64,000 nucleotides of DNA, taken from Dioscorea cayenensis subsp. rotundata. Lineage: Eukaryota; Streptophyta; Magnoliopsida; Dioscoreales; Dioscoreaceae. The notes beneath the pieces are model-generated. The model was not told where the DNA came from. It did not search any database and saw nothing but the letters and a program-made list of their open reading frames with translations. The stretch spans positions 2,480,001-2,544,000 of the forward strand of contig NC_052483.1 of NCBI RefSeq assembly GCF_009730915.1, read 5' to 3'. How positions within the stretch are numbered: the first letter of the stretch is position 1; every line of letters starts with the position of its first letter. Of the stretch, positions 1 through 10,300 are shown in pieces. The translations under genes were made by a program, and so were the position numbers.

Positions 1-75
1 ATCAAGCTCAACAACATGTTCGTGTTTCATACCAAAGTATGGAAGTGCGCCAATTAGAGTGACTTAACGACTTTC

Positions 76-2694
76 TGTGGACCCCGCCCTTAATTAAAGC
101 TTGCCTTAGTTGCTAATCATACTTACTTTCCCCTTAATTTTTTTTTAGCTGGTTGTTTTGAAAAGCTTGCAAAGGAGGAAAACTTGGAAGGATTCCCGGA
201 TCCAGTCCCATCCTTGTCACCTGGCCATATTTTCTAATCCCTTGCATTATCACTACCCTTCCTTGCTTCCTCACACCCTCTAAACTCTTCCTCATCTCCT
301 TTGAAGCCTTAAGAGTGAAGCACCTCACCGGAGCACTGTAGCGGCGGTGATCAAACCGGGGAGGAGCTCTTCAACTCGTCAACAACTCAGAGGTATTTGC
401 TGAAGGGTGTTCACCTTGTCCGGAAGCTAATCTCCCTCTCATGCATGATGGTGGTTGTCTTGTTGCTTATGTTTGCATGAAGTTGTTGGTTGATATTTTT
501 TCTTGGTGCTTATCCTTGCATGAAAACCCTCTCCTTATGCATGTTGAAACCCACCCTTGTGCCTCTTGAGTATCTTTAGTTCTTGGTCTCCATGGTACAT
601 AAAGTTTTATTCATGGAACCATCTATATGTTTATACCATTTTGCTTGAAGCCCAAGCCAAAAACCCAAGTTTTTGCATGCCTAATGAATGTTTAGTTTTG
701 TAGTTTTGGCATGTGTGTTGGACCTTATATATTTTTGCATCCTTGTGATTATATATATATATACATGCATGCATGCATGCATTGATCTACTACTTGTGCT
801 AGGAGATTTATTTACATCCTTGTTTCTCTCACCTATTGTCCTTGTTCCTCTTAATCATTCTATGTTCCTTCCCACATCATTGTTATTACCACTAGTATTA
901 GTTTTTATGTTAGATCTACTTGTAGATACTTTCATATTGTTGTTGTTTTAATGGGGTATTTTTTTAGACTAGCTTAGCATGAACTTTTGTGCTTTGAACT
1001 CTTCCAAATATTCATGTATATTTGGTTGGTTTTCCCTTGGATTTTTAGGACCATCTTGAGCATCATCTTGGATCTCTTTTTGAATTTAGGATCACCAAGT
1101 AAGTAATCCCTTAAACTCTTGTATTTAAATTTTTGTTGTTTTGATTTATTTTCATGCAAAAATTTCTGAAATTTTTGTTTTGCATTTATTCTTTAAAAAA
1201 ATTATTGTGGGAATGCCATCTATTTATGTCTTGTGTTTTTTAGAGGAAGAGAAGTTTCTATACTTAGTTGGAACCATAGTGCTATTATTTGCCAAAACTT
1301 ATATATGTTATTTCCTTGTTACTTCCAAATATTTGGCAAAGTAATTATCCTTTTTGTAACCTTGTTTATTCCCAATAGCAAAAACTTGAGATTTATTAAG
1401 TGCTTGAATCCTTGGTCCACCTAACATCAACTTGAATTACCTATATATTATTTGGGTTATACATTTATCCCTTAAATATCCACTTGCCTTTATGTCCTTG
1501 CCTATCTCCTTCCTATAATTTTTAACATCCTTGTTTTGACAATATTTCCTTTGAAATTATTTTTCTAGCTATTTTGGTTTTAGGTGGCCATTTTTCTTCA
1601 ATTGATGAGATACATTAGACCTTGTATTTTTACAAATTTTAGTATATTATTGTATTAATGCATTTCTTCCTTGAGATTGGTCGAATAATTATTTATTGGT
1701 TTCACTATTATTTATATTTGTGTTATTTTATTTTTTTTTTGTAAATCTTTTATTTTCTTGAATTTTGGGAAAATATTTGTGAAATGTTGTTATTATTTCT
1801 CCAAAGTGAGAACCAGGCTTAGGCTTGGAAAAAGTGAGTATTTCCTTTTACATTATTTATTTATCTGTTTATTTAATTATTTACTTTATTTTATTAGATG
1901 AATTTTTGGAAAATACTTGTGAATATTCCGTATTCTTGGCTTGGAATTGTATCTCGAATTTTTTTGGTCTCCAAATGAACAATATGCAACCCCATCGCTG
2001 GGGGGTTAAACCCACGACCTTGTCGACAAAGTAATTTTTGGAAAAATGAGACTGCGATTTCATGCACCGTGTCCGTTCGGTGAAATAATCAACGACCACC
2101 GTTATTCGGTCTCGGGTCATCGAGGGTAAATAAATGATTTCGATTATTTCGGCTCGAGTCCATCACCGAGGGTAAACAAATGACCTTTGGCACTTTTCGG
2201 TGAATTTGGAATCATACTTTGGATATTGTATTTATTGTTTTACCTTTGATTTTGTTTACACTATTTTGTGCTATTGCATTATTTTTTGTGTGTGTGCAAA
2301 TTTCAGACCTGAACTTTTGCTTTCAGTTTGTTTTGGATTACTTACTGGGCTAGTGAGCTCATGGATTTACTTTAAATCCTTTTCAGATCAGGAGCAGTAG
2401 ACCCAGGGATCTTAGAAGACTTCCAGTAGATGCCTTCTTTGGAATTATGTTCTGTGGCTTATGTATTTGCATTTGTTGTATTATTGTGTAAGAACCTCCT
2501 TGTAGGTCGTACTGTATTTCATTCGCCTTGTATTTGGGTTTGGTTGTAAACCTTCAGTTGTACTCTTATTTAGTATTTTGTCAGTTATTTTCTACTCCTA
2601 GTCTGTGTTTAGGTTTTGAGGACTTGCAGGTTCACTGGGCCCCGCCTTGTGGGTCTGCGGCCGTTTGTCAGCGCACCAGGCTCGGGGCGTAACA
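76..2694. mobile_element. Solo LTR, Ty3/gypsy (Tekay/Del-like)
   Basis: The segment starts TGTGGACC and ends GGGGCGTAACA, giving the TG...CA ends of an LTR. It is flanked by a perfect 5-bp target duplication CTTTC at 71-75 and 2695-2699. Removing it restores continuity with unit B, where the matching downstream flank of the F-box gene (about 11515-11640) runs on without interruption. There is no gag, pol or second LTR, so this is a solo LTR left by recombination between the two LTRs. The GC-rich 3' end resembles Tekay/Del chromovirus LTRs; that assignment is inference. A related LTR lies inverted at 15043-17993. Short open frames inside it look meaningless. Confidence 0.85.
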
Positions 2695-3025
2695 CTTTCA
2701 TAAATAACTTCTTTTACTATACAATCCTGGAAATAAGAAAACACCATTTTTCCTTAAAATAATCCATTGCAAGACTAACAAATAGTACTAATAAACCTAA
2801 TGTACAGTATTCATAAACAGTGCCAGTCGTGGTTTCTAAATAAAATTTTTTTTTCATAGAATGCATACATACACGCACATGACAGTTATATGAAAATATT
2901 AATTAGCACAATGATAAATCCAATAAAAATTAAGATAATTGGGGGATACTTTGAGCTAAATAAATCATGATAAGAACAATTGATACATCAGAAATAATAC
3001 AGAAAACAAAGACATGACATGATTT
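2695..3025. other. 3' flank of F-box gene, unit A
   Basis: Non-coding sequence downstream of the minus-strand F-box gene. It aligns by eye with 11600-11941 downstream of the unit B F-box gene, sharing the stretch around TAGCAAGACTAACA and the ACATGACATGAT just before the stop codon. It therefore belongs to the duplicated unit. Confidence 0.6.
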
Positions 3026-4129
3026 TCATGCATCTCTTTTATTCTCCAGATAATCCTTCCCATAGTAGGGAGAAAAAACACAAAGCAAGCAATATCCCCA
3101 TCCCCAGTGTTTCAAGTCACAAACCTCCTTCAACTCACCATTCTTCATGTTGTAAGACATGAGTTTTTCTTCAGAAATGTGTTGCTTTCTCAGAAAAATA
3201 ACATCCTTGTCTAGATGAAACTCCACAATATCATAAAAAGACTCCATGGCAACTCTATACTTCAACACCCGCTCTCCTTTTTCAGAATCCTCAAGCATCC
3301 ATACACTTATCTCCTTTACGCCTTTCTGTACCATTGCCAAAGCATAATGCAATCTTCTCTGGGATTTACCAAGAACTCCACTATAGATCATCGCCGGCAT
3401 TTTAATCCTTCGACAAACCAAAGTCTCAAGATCAATGCTGAGTAGATACTTCTGACTGGAAACCATATGAAGAACACCATTCAAGTAAACTTTGCCACCA
3501 TTTCGAAGAAAGAAATAATCTGAAGGTTCAGTAGAAACTTTATGACAAGTCCAAGTGCGTGTTCTCGACGAGTACTTTGCAAACTTAAGGCAGTAATTCC
3601 TGTAATGTGCTTCCAGTCGAAGCAGAGTAAAGTGAAAGGAGACATTTGGATCGAATGTGAGGAACAGAGATGAGTTATCATCTATGTTTATGTTTTGAAC
3701 ACAAGTCCAGCTTCTAGCAACTGGGTTGCAAACATAATAATCTCTTGCATTGTATTCAAACCGACGAGCTAGTATGAGACCATTGCAGCAGCCTCGGGTT
3801 TCAAGGTTTTTACCAACGAATCTGAGAGTGGTGTCAATGGAAGCATTGATGGAGTCCGAGACAGAAATGTATGCTTTGGAGTCGTATGTTGGATCCCTGT
3901 TAAGATTGTAAAAACCAGCCATGGGTAATAATGGCAATGAAGCTTTGAAGAAAGGTTGCTCCATTAGAAAGAGCCAAGCTTTGGAGACGGAACGGAATCT
4001 GTAGATTGATCTTAGCGGAAGTTGAGAGAAGATGGTGATCAGTACATTGTTTGGGCACTCTATCGCATGATTTTGTTTTTTTGTTGGGCTCATTTTTGTT
4101 TTTCCAATAATCTCTTTGTTTATTGGCAC
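3026..4129 (-). CDS. F-box protein with F-box-associated domain (unit A)
   Basis: An intact single-exon gene of up to 367 residues. The N-terminus (about residues 25-65) holds an F-box: ECPNNVLITIFSQLPLRSIY followed by RFRSVSKAW, the segment that binds SKP1 in SCF ubiquitin ligases. The rest is an F-box-associated region typical of large plant F-box families, with a CCNGLILA block near residue 112, a YVCNP block shortly after, and a C-terminal VFSPYYGKDYLENKRDA. That region normally selects the substrate, which is unknown here. A second Met at residue 13 (base 4093) would give 355 residues, the length of the related gene at 8750-9817, and may be the real start. The closest relative in the window is 11942-13030. 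The upstream side faces the AKAP17A-like remnant of the unit. A solo LTR lies 331 bases beyond the stop. Nothing in it looks broken. Confidence 0.9.
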   Translation of the reverse strand: MPINKEIIGKTKMSPTKKQNHAIECPNNVLITIFSQLPLRSIYRFRSVSKAWLFLMEQPFFKASLPLLPMAGFYNLNRDPTYDSKAYISVSDSINASIDTTLRFVGKNLETRGCCNGLILARRFEYNARDYYVCNPVARSWTCVQNINIDDNSSLFLTFDPNVSFHFTLLRLEAHYRNYCLKFAKYSSRTRTWTCHKVSTEPSDYFFLRNGGKVYLNGVLHMVSSQKYLLSIDLETLVCRRIKMPAMIYSGVLGKSQRRLHYALAMVQKGVKEISVWMLEDSEKGERVLKYRVAMESFYDIVEFHLDKDVIFLRKQHISEEKLMSYNMKNGELKEVCDLKHWGWGYCLLCVFSPYYGKDYLENKRDA

Positions 4130-4680
4130 TGAATTTTACGCACAATGTTTATATTTTTAAGTAAAAGAAGAGATATCATGCTAAATATGAAGAATTATAT
4201 AAATATAACCATTTTTTATTTCAAGATTTAATTTATTTTTTTAAATAAATTAATAATATACTTTAAAGATAAATTATATCGAGAAAAATACTTGCCCGTT
4301 TTGCCAATTTGGTCTCTTCTTGTATTTTCAGTGTCTCACCTCTGGTGAGAGACTTCTGATTTCTCATTTTCTTTTCTTGTTTGTGTTCGTTGTTTGTCTT
4401 TTTATTTCAATAAATATGTGATTTATCCACTTTTTATTAAAAAAAATAAAAAAATTACTTGCATATCTTATCTAAATGGATAATTGCTAATATATTCTCA
4501 TAAGTATTTTATTTTTTTTATTTTTATAAAACATTAGTAGAAATTCATTTTTTTAATTTTTTTATTTCTAAGATGTATAAAGAGAAAGACGAATAATAAT
4601 TTTAATTTTTATATAAATTTTTAATTAGCTTTTAATCTGAAAAATAAATACATAAATATCACTTTTATGAGAAAAAAATA
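4130..4680. other. Shared intergenic region between F-box and AKAP17A-like genes, unit A
   Basis: An AT-rich region, presumably the promoter of the F-box gene. It is recognisably repeated upstream of the other copies (13395-13911, 18335-18890, 45110-45617 plus 47345-47560). Shared landmarks are AAGAGATATCAT, TCCAAATGGATAATT and AAGATGTATAAAGAGAAAGA. No clear TATA box or conserved operator could be assigned. Confidence 0.55.
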
Positions 4681-5040
4681 TTGCTCAAAAAGATTACCGA
4701 ATAGTTTTTATGTCAGCATCCACGTCATCATTTCTTTATCTTTTCTTTTTAAAAAAAAAAATTTAAATTTTTTTATTATCTAAATTTTAAATTTAAACAT
4801 TTAATCGTAAGTGATAAACCAAAAACTCCCTCCACCCAAAGTGTTTTAGGGTTTAGTATTTATTATTTACAGTTTAAGTTTTAGATATGGTTTTTTAATA
4901 TTTTTTTTTAAATTTAAGCATTTAAGGATTTTTAAGATTTAAATTTGAAGTTTATATAAAAAATATTGATGTGGATAATGATATGGATGACAAGACATCA
5001 AATTATTAGGAAAATCTATTCGCTAAAAATAATATCGCTC
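4681..5040. mobile_element. Possible MITE inserted in unit A spacer
   Basis: The corresponding spacer of unit D (47470-47540) lacks this stretch. The left part contains ACCGAATAGTTTTTATGTCA and the complement of the right part contains GCGAATAGATTTTCC then ATGTC, a weak terminal inverted repeat. There is no coding capacity. The boundaries and target duplication are not secure. Confidence 0.35.
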
Positions 5041-5148
5041 AGAAAACAAAAAAAAAAACCACCATGTTGTCCAAGAGAGACAAAAATAATAATATCATTG
5101 ATGTCACTTTTTCTTAAAACTTAATTAATGACAATTTTTTTTGAAACC

Positions 5149-5284
5149 CCACCATGTTGTGCATGAAGGCCAGATACTATCATTGTTTCTGGCGTGACTT
5201 CGAGGTGGTTCACAGAGCCGAGAGTATCATCCAAGGCTTCAATGCTTGTCACTCACACCATCTTTACAGCATTGGGGAGAATTA
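5149..5284 (+). pseudogene. AKAP17A-like exon 2 remnant (unit A)
   Basis: The plus strand reads RPDTIIVSGVTSRWFTEPRV and continues SSKASMLVTHTIFTALGRIR, nearly the same as exon 2 of the copy at 48256-48400. In this family the block is the start of an RRM-like fold. Exon 1 is absent: the sequence in front is a rearranged piece resembling intron 2 (5095-5135). The downstream donor is changed from CAGGTGCAT to TAGGTGCAT. With no exon 1 and no exons 3-4 found downstream, this is a dead fragment. Confidence 0.75.
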
Positions 5285-5646
5285 GGTGCATCTTTATTGT
5301 CCCTTGAGATCTTTGATTTCTGTGATTGATTTATAGGACTATAATTGTTCAATTCATAGTTGTCACTTTTATTGAAACTTCATTAATGATACTGATACTG
5401 ATACCTAGAGTGGGTAGCTCTAGATGCACATAGATATTTCTAAAGTACTTCTCCTTGTTGAGACAACTATCCTTTTGGATCATTGCTATCAACATATTTT
5501 GATCCAAATAGATCACCCAGCCATCAAGATTGTATGGGCACATTTGGGATTTGGCACAGAATGGAATTCACTTTGCAAAGGAAGAGCTATTTAGTTATTA
5601 TTATCTAGGAAATAGTACTAATCTTATCCCAATAGAACAAGCCAGG

Positions 5647-6017
5647 GGTAAATTTTTAGAGTGGGTACTGAACTTTGCTCTCATTTCAATTTGATCACTA
5701 ACTTTCAATTTCTTTAAAAATGGCACTTAGTTTTGATTTCATTTCATCGGCATGATAATTGGGACATTTCAGTAAGTTTCTGGTGACATGGATGCTGGAA
5801 TGCTTGATGTGGAACACTCCACACAAGCGGGTGACGTTGTATGTGGCCATCCATATCAACATTTTGGCATCTACGTCACCAGAAACTCACTAGAAAACCT
5901 CAATTAATGTGCCGGTGAAATGAAATTAAAATTTAGTGCTCATTTTAATACAAATTGAAAGTTGATGCTCAAATTGAAATAAAGGCAATGTTTAGTGCCC
6001 ACTCGAAAAATTTATCC
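5647..6017. mobile_element. MITE with long terminal inverted repeats (Mutator-like), copy 1
   Basis: The left end reads GGTAAATTTTTAGAGTGGGT and the complement of the right end reads GGATAAATTTTTCGAGTGGG. The inverted similarity runs for well over 100 bases, giving a fold-back structure. It has no coding capacity. It sits inside the viral remnant of unit A and bounds an inverted segment. The family resemblance to 9-bp-TSD elements elsewhere in the window (27820, 34805, 39920) suggests a Mutator-like MITE. Confidence 0.75.
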
Positions 6018-6136
6018 CACTTCTAGATATTCAGTTTTTGTGCTTGTAGATTTCTACTGCTATAGCCTAGAAGTCCTTCAACTAATTCTTTTCTATTTAA
6101 TCAAATCTAGATTACTAGCCTGACCTTTCTTTATCA

Positions 6137-6637
6137 GGATAAATTTTTAGGTGGGTACCATACTATTGTCATTTTTCATTTTGAGCATCAAACTTTAATT
6201 TATATTATTTTGGTCACTCAACTTTAATTTAAGTTCACCAAGAGTGTACTAAGAAAATTACTGGGAGAATTTGATGACATGTACGCTAGATTTTCCATGT
6301 TAACACTTGTTTGTCCCTCCATATGTGTATACCCGAATATGCACATTTGGCCACTCTTATTGACACAACATATGCCATATCAGCTCGTCGAACTGATAAA
6401 TAAGATTAGTTACATGGATCTCTTTGATGATATGACATATCCATATATGCAGATGACGTGTGAACTGATGTTGAAATGACAAATTTGGAATATATGTCAT
6501 CAAATTCTCTTCGGAATCTTTTTGGTACACTCTCGGTGAACACAAGTTAAAATTGGGTAATCAAAATAATACAAATTAAAGTTCGATGCTCAAAATGAAA
6601 AATAATTATAGAATGGTATCCACTCAAAATATTTACC
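6137..6637. mobile_element. MITE with long terminal inverted repeats (Mutator-like), copy 2
   Basis: The left end is GGATAAATTTTTAGGTGGGT and the complement of the right end is GGTAAATATTTTGAGTGGAT. Inverted similarity extends about 170 bases inward, sharing the block TTTTTCATTTTGAGCATC. It is related to copy 1 but has its own matching ends, so it is a separate insertion. It has no transposase and is non-autonomous. Confidence 0.75.
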
Positions 6638-6703
6638 CTTAGAAAGTGAGACCCATGAAGAGGAAGGAGCCTATAAGTAAGAACTAATTTTCAATAAGGG
6701 GCC

Positions 6704-6817
6704 CAGTGGCGGAACAGAACTTATTGGTAGAGGGGGCTGAAGTCAAAGTGTATCTGACTACTATGGTTGTCATGATGAATCTGACTAAAAAACAACTATG
6801 TTCAACCAGAAAATTTA
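6704..6817. mobile_element. hAT-type left end
   Basis: It begins CAGTGGCGGAACAGAA, the hAT-like terminal motif also seen at 38734-39459. It interrupts the viral fragment right after CAATAAGGGGCC (unit D reads CAATAAGGCCC). No matching right end was found before the viral sequence resumes at about 8145, so the element is incomplete or disrupted by later insertions. Confidence 0.45.
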
Positions 6818-7632
6818 GGGGTCGTTTAGTATTATTATCAAATCTTTATTTTTATTGCCAATTCCAAAAATTGAAAACAAAACAGAAAAAACACGTTTGA
6901 CAAACTATTTTTGTTTCCAAAAATTTTAAAAACAACATCCATGTTTTCAAAAAAAGTGGAAACACAATTTTTATGCTTTCAACTATTTTAAAAATGTTTT
7001 CAAAATATTAATTTAACCCATTAAACACATTAATTATAATCTCTTTCTTATAGCCATTAATGATTTAGACAAACGTGCCAATTAATCTTCCATAATTTTT
7101 ACCTTTGAATTTTTTTTTTTTATCTTAGAAGTCATTTTCTCTCATTTCTTTTTTGATATTTATCTCTAATTTTTTTTGAAGATAGTTATGAAATTTGAAA
7201 TAAAAATGGTTAGAGATTTTAAATTTTCTTCCAAAATTTCCTTCAATTTTTTTCTTTTTAAATCTTTTCTAATTATCACAAAACATCTATATATATATAA
7301 TGTGTTTTTTTGTCAATAATATAAATTTATAAAAATTTGACATATCGTTATTTTTATATTTTTTATAAATATATATATATATATATATATAAAAATTTGT
7401 TTACTAATACAACTTAATTTTGTGTGCTAATATAAAAAATTTATAAAAATTATAAAAATATAAATTAAGAAAATAATAAATTTTTTTACAATATATATAG
7501 TTTTTTGTGCTTTTGTGTTTTTTGTTTTCGGAAACATACGACTTTTATATCCAAACATGTTTTTGTTTTTGAAAAATTGGCAACAAACAAAAAAAAACAA
7601 AAACAAAAACAAAAACAATGCCAAACAACCCC
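6818..7632. mobile_element. Non-autonomous DNA transposon, GGGGTYGTTTRG ends
   Basis: The left end reads GGGGTCGTTTAG and the complement of the right end reads GGGGTTGTTTGG, followed by A/T-rich blocks rich in CAAAAACA. It is non-coding and carries a (TA)n tract at 7370-7392. The ends resemble Harbinger-like elements at 30196 and 40861, but the target duplication is unclear (TTA on the left, TAA on the right). Confidence 0.5.
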
Positions 7633-8104
7633 TAAACAATCATTCATTCACTCTAACACTGTATATTATTAAATTAACCATGCCACATTATCAACTTAAT
7701 TTTTTTTAAAATTATTAAATCATTTTTATAAATTTTATTAATGTTATTCAAAAAAATATTGAAAATTTGAAATTTCAATGCCACATTATCAACTTAATTT
7801 TTTCCTTAAATTTTTATAAAATTTAAAATTTCAGCAATTTTTTGAAATAAGAAAACTAGGTTTTTAATTAGTAAAAGTATCAAAAACTTAACATTGCAAC
7901 CCATGATGAACTTAATTTTTTTAATTATTAAATTGTTTTTATAAATTTTATTAATATTATTCATAAACTTTTATTGAAAATTGAAATTTCAATGCCACAT
8001 TATCAATTTAATTTCAGCAATTTTTTGAAAATAAGAAAACTTGTTTTAATTAGGAAAAACATCAAAAGCTCAACATGGTAAATACAAACAAAACATTATC
8101 AAAC

Positions 8105-8140
<36 letters not shown>

Positions 8141-8144
8141 CATA
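7633..8144. repeat. AT-rich filler with short direct repeats and (AT)n
   Basis: The motif TGCCACATTATCAACTTAAT recurs near 7681, 7781 and 7991 with variants, with similar flanking text (TTTTTATAAATTTTATTAAT). A (TA)n run lies at 8108-8136. This is probably the interior of the hAT-like element that begins at 6704. No gene is seen. Confidence 0.45.
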
Positions 8145-8456
8145 CTGTTGATCACTAAAGAAGCAATTGAAGAAAAACTACAAATGAGACCAGAGAAAGA
8201 TCAAAAGAAGATGGGCTGCATTCACATAGGCAGAATCTAGCTTATAGTTAAGGCCCTTCTTAGAGAAGGTATAAACAGTTCTGTAAAACTGAGAATCATG
8301 GATAATCATTTTACTACCAAATACTGAAAGGGTTCCTTGTTAGGCATGTTTTTAGGAAATTTGAATAATCAAAAGCTGATCTTTAGTATATATCCTAAAT
8401 ATGCCATAAATATGCCATTAATTTCTTATGATTTGGTCACAAACTCTAACATGTTG

Positions 8457-8573
8457 CCACCGTCACAATGGTCAAGCAGTTAAGGCATTGACTCCCATAC
8501 AGAAGGTCAATAGTTTGATTTTCTTCTAATTTTTGGTGGTTTTTGCACATTATCACAAAAGAAAAAAAAAATG
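8457..8573 (+). mobile_element. SINE (tRNA-derived) with target duplication
   Basis: A short element with an A-box-like TGGTCAAGCAG (8469-8479), a weak B-box-like GTTTGATTT (8513-8521) and a 3' A-rich tail. It is flanked by a 10-bp near-perfect duplication: TAACATGTTG at 8447-8456 and TAACATATTG at 8574-8583. These are the hallmarks of RNA-mediated insertion from a pol III transcript. It lies just beyond the end of unit A homology. Confidence 0.65.
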
Positions 8574-8749
8574 TAACATATTGTGAGCCCCATCTATTTG
8601 AATGGAAAAATTAATAAAACTCTTCATAAACACACAAAATTATTAATGAACAAGTCTGAAACAAGGCTACATACAGTAGAAAAATAAAACCAGAGGCACA
8701 AAAGAAATGCAATGTGTCCAACAAATACATACACAAAATAAAGACACAA

Positions 8750-9817
8750 TCAAGGACCAAATTTATTCTCCAAAACATCCTCACCAAAAAAGGGAGAGAA
8801 AACAAAGAACCATTGCATGCTCCTCTGCCTCATTTCACAAACCTCCTCCAACTCACCATTGCTCATCTTGTAAGACATGATCTTATTGAGCATTCTCAGG
8901 AAAACAATATCCATCTCTGGATGAAAAGCCACAACATTAAACCCAACCTCCAGAACAACACTATGCTTCAACACCCATTCACCACTCTCATAATCCTTCA
9001 GCATCCAAATGTTCATCTCTTTGTTATTTCTCTTATCAGCATAATGCAAGCTCCCTGTTGAATTCCCAAGTAATCCATTCCTTATCAGTGGTGTGATCAC
9101 AGGCATCTCAATCCTCCTACAAACCATGCTGTCAAGATCAATGGCAACCATATGTTTCCTACCAGCAACCATATGAATTATGCCATTCAAGTAAACTCTT
9201 CGACGGTGTCGGAGAAAGCTGATATCAGGTTCAGTAGGCACTTGAAACTTTTCCCAGCTGCCAGTTTGAGAAGAGAACTTCTCCAGCTCAAGACATGAAG
9301 ATCCTCTGTTCGTTTGGATTCTAACTAGTTTGAAGTGAAGAGAAAACTTCGGATCAAAAACTAGGAATAGAGAGTTGAAGTGGGGTAGCTTTATATTAGT
9401 AAGTAAAGTCCAGCTTCGAGCCACAGGATTGCAGACAAAGATATCGGAAGACGGTGAACCCCGAAGCCGGCAAAAGAGCAAACCATTGCAGGAGTCTAGG
9501 ATTTGGAAGTTACCAAGATAAGGAAGGAAGCTGAGGGTGGTGTCCATGAAGCCATGGTTGCAGCTTGGTATGGAGATGTAGTCATTGTTGATCTTATAGT
9601 AACCATTGTTGGGATCTAGATATCTGAAATGGTAGAAGAGACCGGCCATGGTTGGTGGAAGCAGAGCTCGGAAGTAAGCATCAGAAATGAGAAAGTGCCA
9701 TGCTTTGGAGATTACCATGAACTTGCATAAAGATTTGGGAGGTAACCGAATGAGGATGTTGATCAGTATATCATCCGTCAACCTGTTCGCAGCATGAGAC
9801 TTCTTTGGAACCTCCAT
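8750..9817 (-). CDS. F-box protein with F-box-associated domain (second subfamily)
   Basis: An intact 355-residue single-exon gene. The F-box lies at about residues 10-50 (LTDDILINILIRLPPKSLCK then VISKAWHFL). A SCNGLLFC block near residue 109 and an IFVCNPVARSW block mark the start of the F-box-associated region, which would recruit the target of an SCF ubiquitin ligase. The C-terminus VFSPFFGEDVLENKFGP matches the pattern of the unit A and B genes, but the body is clearly diverged, so this is a separate paralogue. A broken copy lies at 35750-36537. The initiator at 9817 precedes EVPKKSHAANRLTDD and no nearer Met fits better. The substrate is unknown. Confidence 0.9.
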   Translation of the reverse strand: MEVPKKSHAANRLTDDILINILIRLPPKSLCKFMVISKAWHFLISDAYFRALLPPTMAGLFYHFRYLDPNNGYYKINNDYISIPSCNHGFMDTTLSFLPYLGNFQILDSCNGLLFCRLRGSPSSDIFVCNPVARSWTLLTNIKLPHFNSLFLVFDPKFSLHFKLVRIQTNRGSSCLELEKFSSQTGSWEKFQVPTEPDISFLRHRRRVYLNGIIHMVAGRKHMVAIDLDSMVCRRIEMPVITPLIRNGLLGNSTGSLHYADKRNNKEMNIWMLKDYESGEWVLKHSVVLEVGFNVVAFHPEMDIVFLRMLNKIMSYKMSNGELEEVCEMRQRSMQWFFVFSPFFGEDVLENKFGP

Positions 9818-10300
9818 TGTTTCTCTGCTTTGCTGGATGTTTTAAGGTTTTGATTACTTATAAAGATTGTAACGTTGAAAATGTATTAATTATAAAATTG
9901 AACCTTGGAGGATGATCAAAGGAGAAAAATTTATAAAGAAAAATGTTGCGTGTGAGTGTGAATAAGTACTAATTGTTTGAATTGGTGTGTTTGTCAGCTA
10001 AGTAAAATACAAGATGCATCAGTCTCTGAGCAGGCATGGGGAAATTGAATAAAATGTTTATATTTGATTTTCTCCGCCATGAATGTTATTAGAGAAGTTG
10101 GAATATGTATACTGCCAGCTAGCAAGTAACAGCGATGGCAAAATCTAATTAAGAAATGCGAGTGAATTATAAGTAAGAAGATGCATGCACTCAACAAGGA
10201 AAAACATAAATAATCCGGGCCGGAAAGGCAACAGTACACATACATGTGTGTGTAAAACATAATAGAATCAAGGGATAGATATCGATATATATACTTCTAT
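9818..10300. other. Upstream region of F-box gene, nothing else recognised
   Basis: AT-rich sequence presumably containing the promoter of the 8750-9817 gene. No second gene, RNA gene or repeat with clear ends was seen. Confidence 0.4.

Larger units (their letters stand above)
5384..8410 (+). pseudogene. Endogenous plant-virus fragment, unit A copy (interrupted)
   Basis: Pieces of the viral segment described at 48729-50823 occur here at 5384-5646, 6018-6136 (inverted), 6638-6703 and 8145-8410. The last piece holds the movement-protein-like stretch, with stops where the other copy reads through (the codon after GRI is TAG). Two MITEs, a hAT end, a Harbinger-like element and AT-rich filler separate the pieces. 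Because the same junction with AKAP17A intron 2 is present in unit D, it was copied together with that gene. It is non-functional. Confidence 0.6.

Noticed and set aside
8469..8521. A functional tRNA gene
   Set aside because: A- and B-box-like text is present, but there is no acceptor stem pairing, and target duplications with an A-rich tail indicate a SINE.
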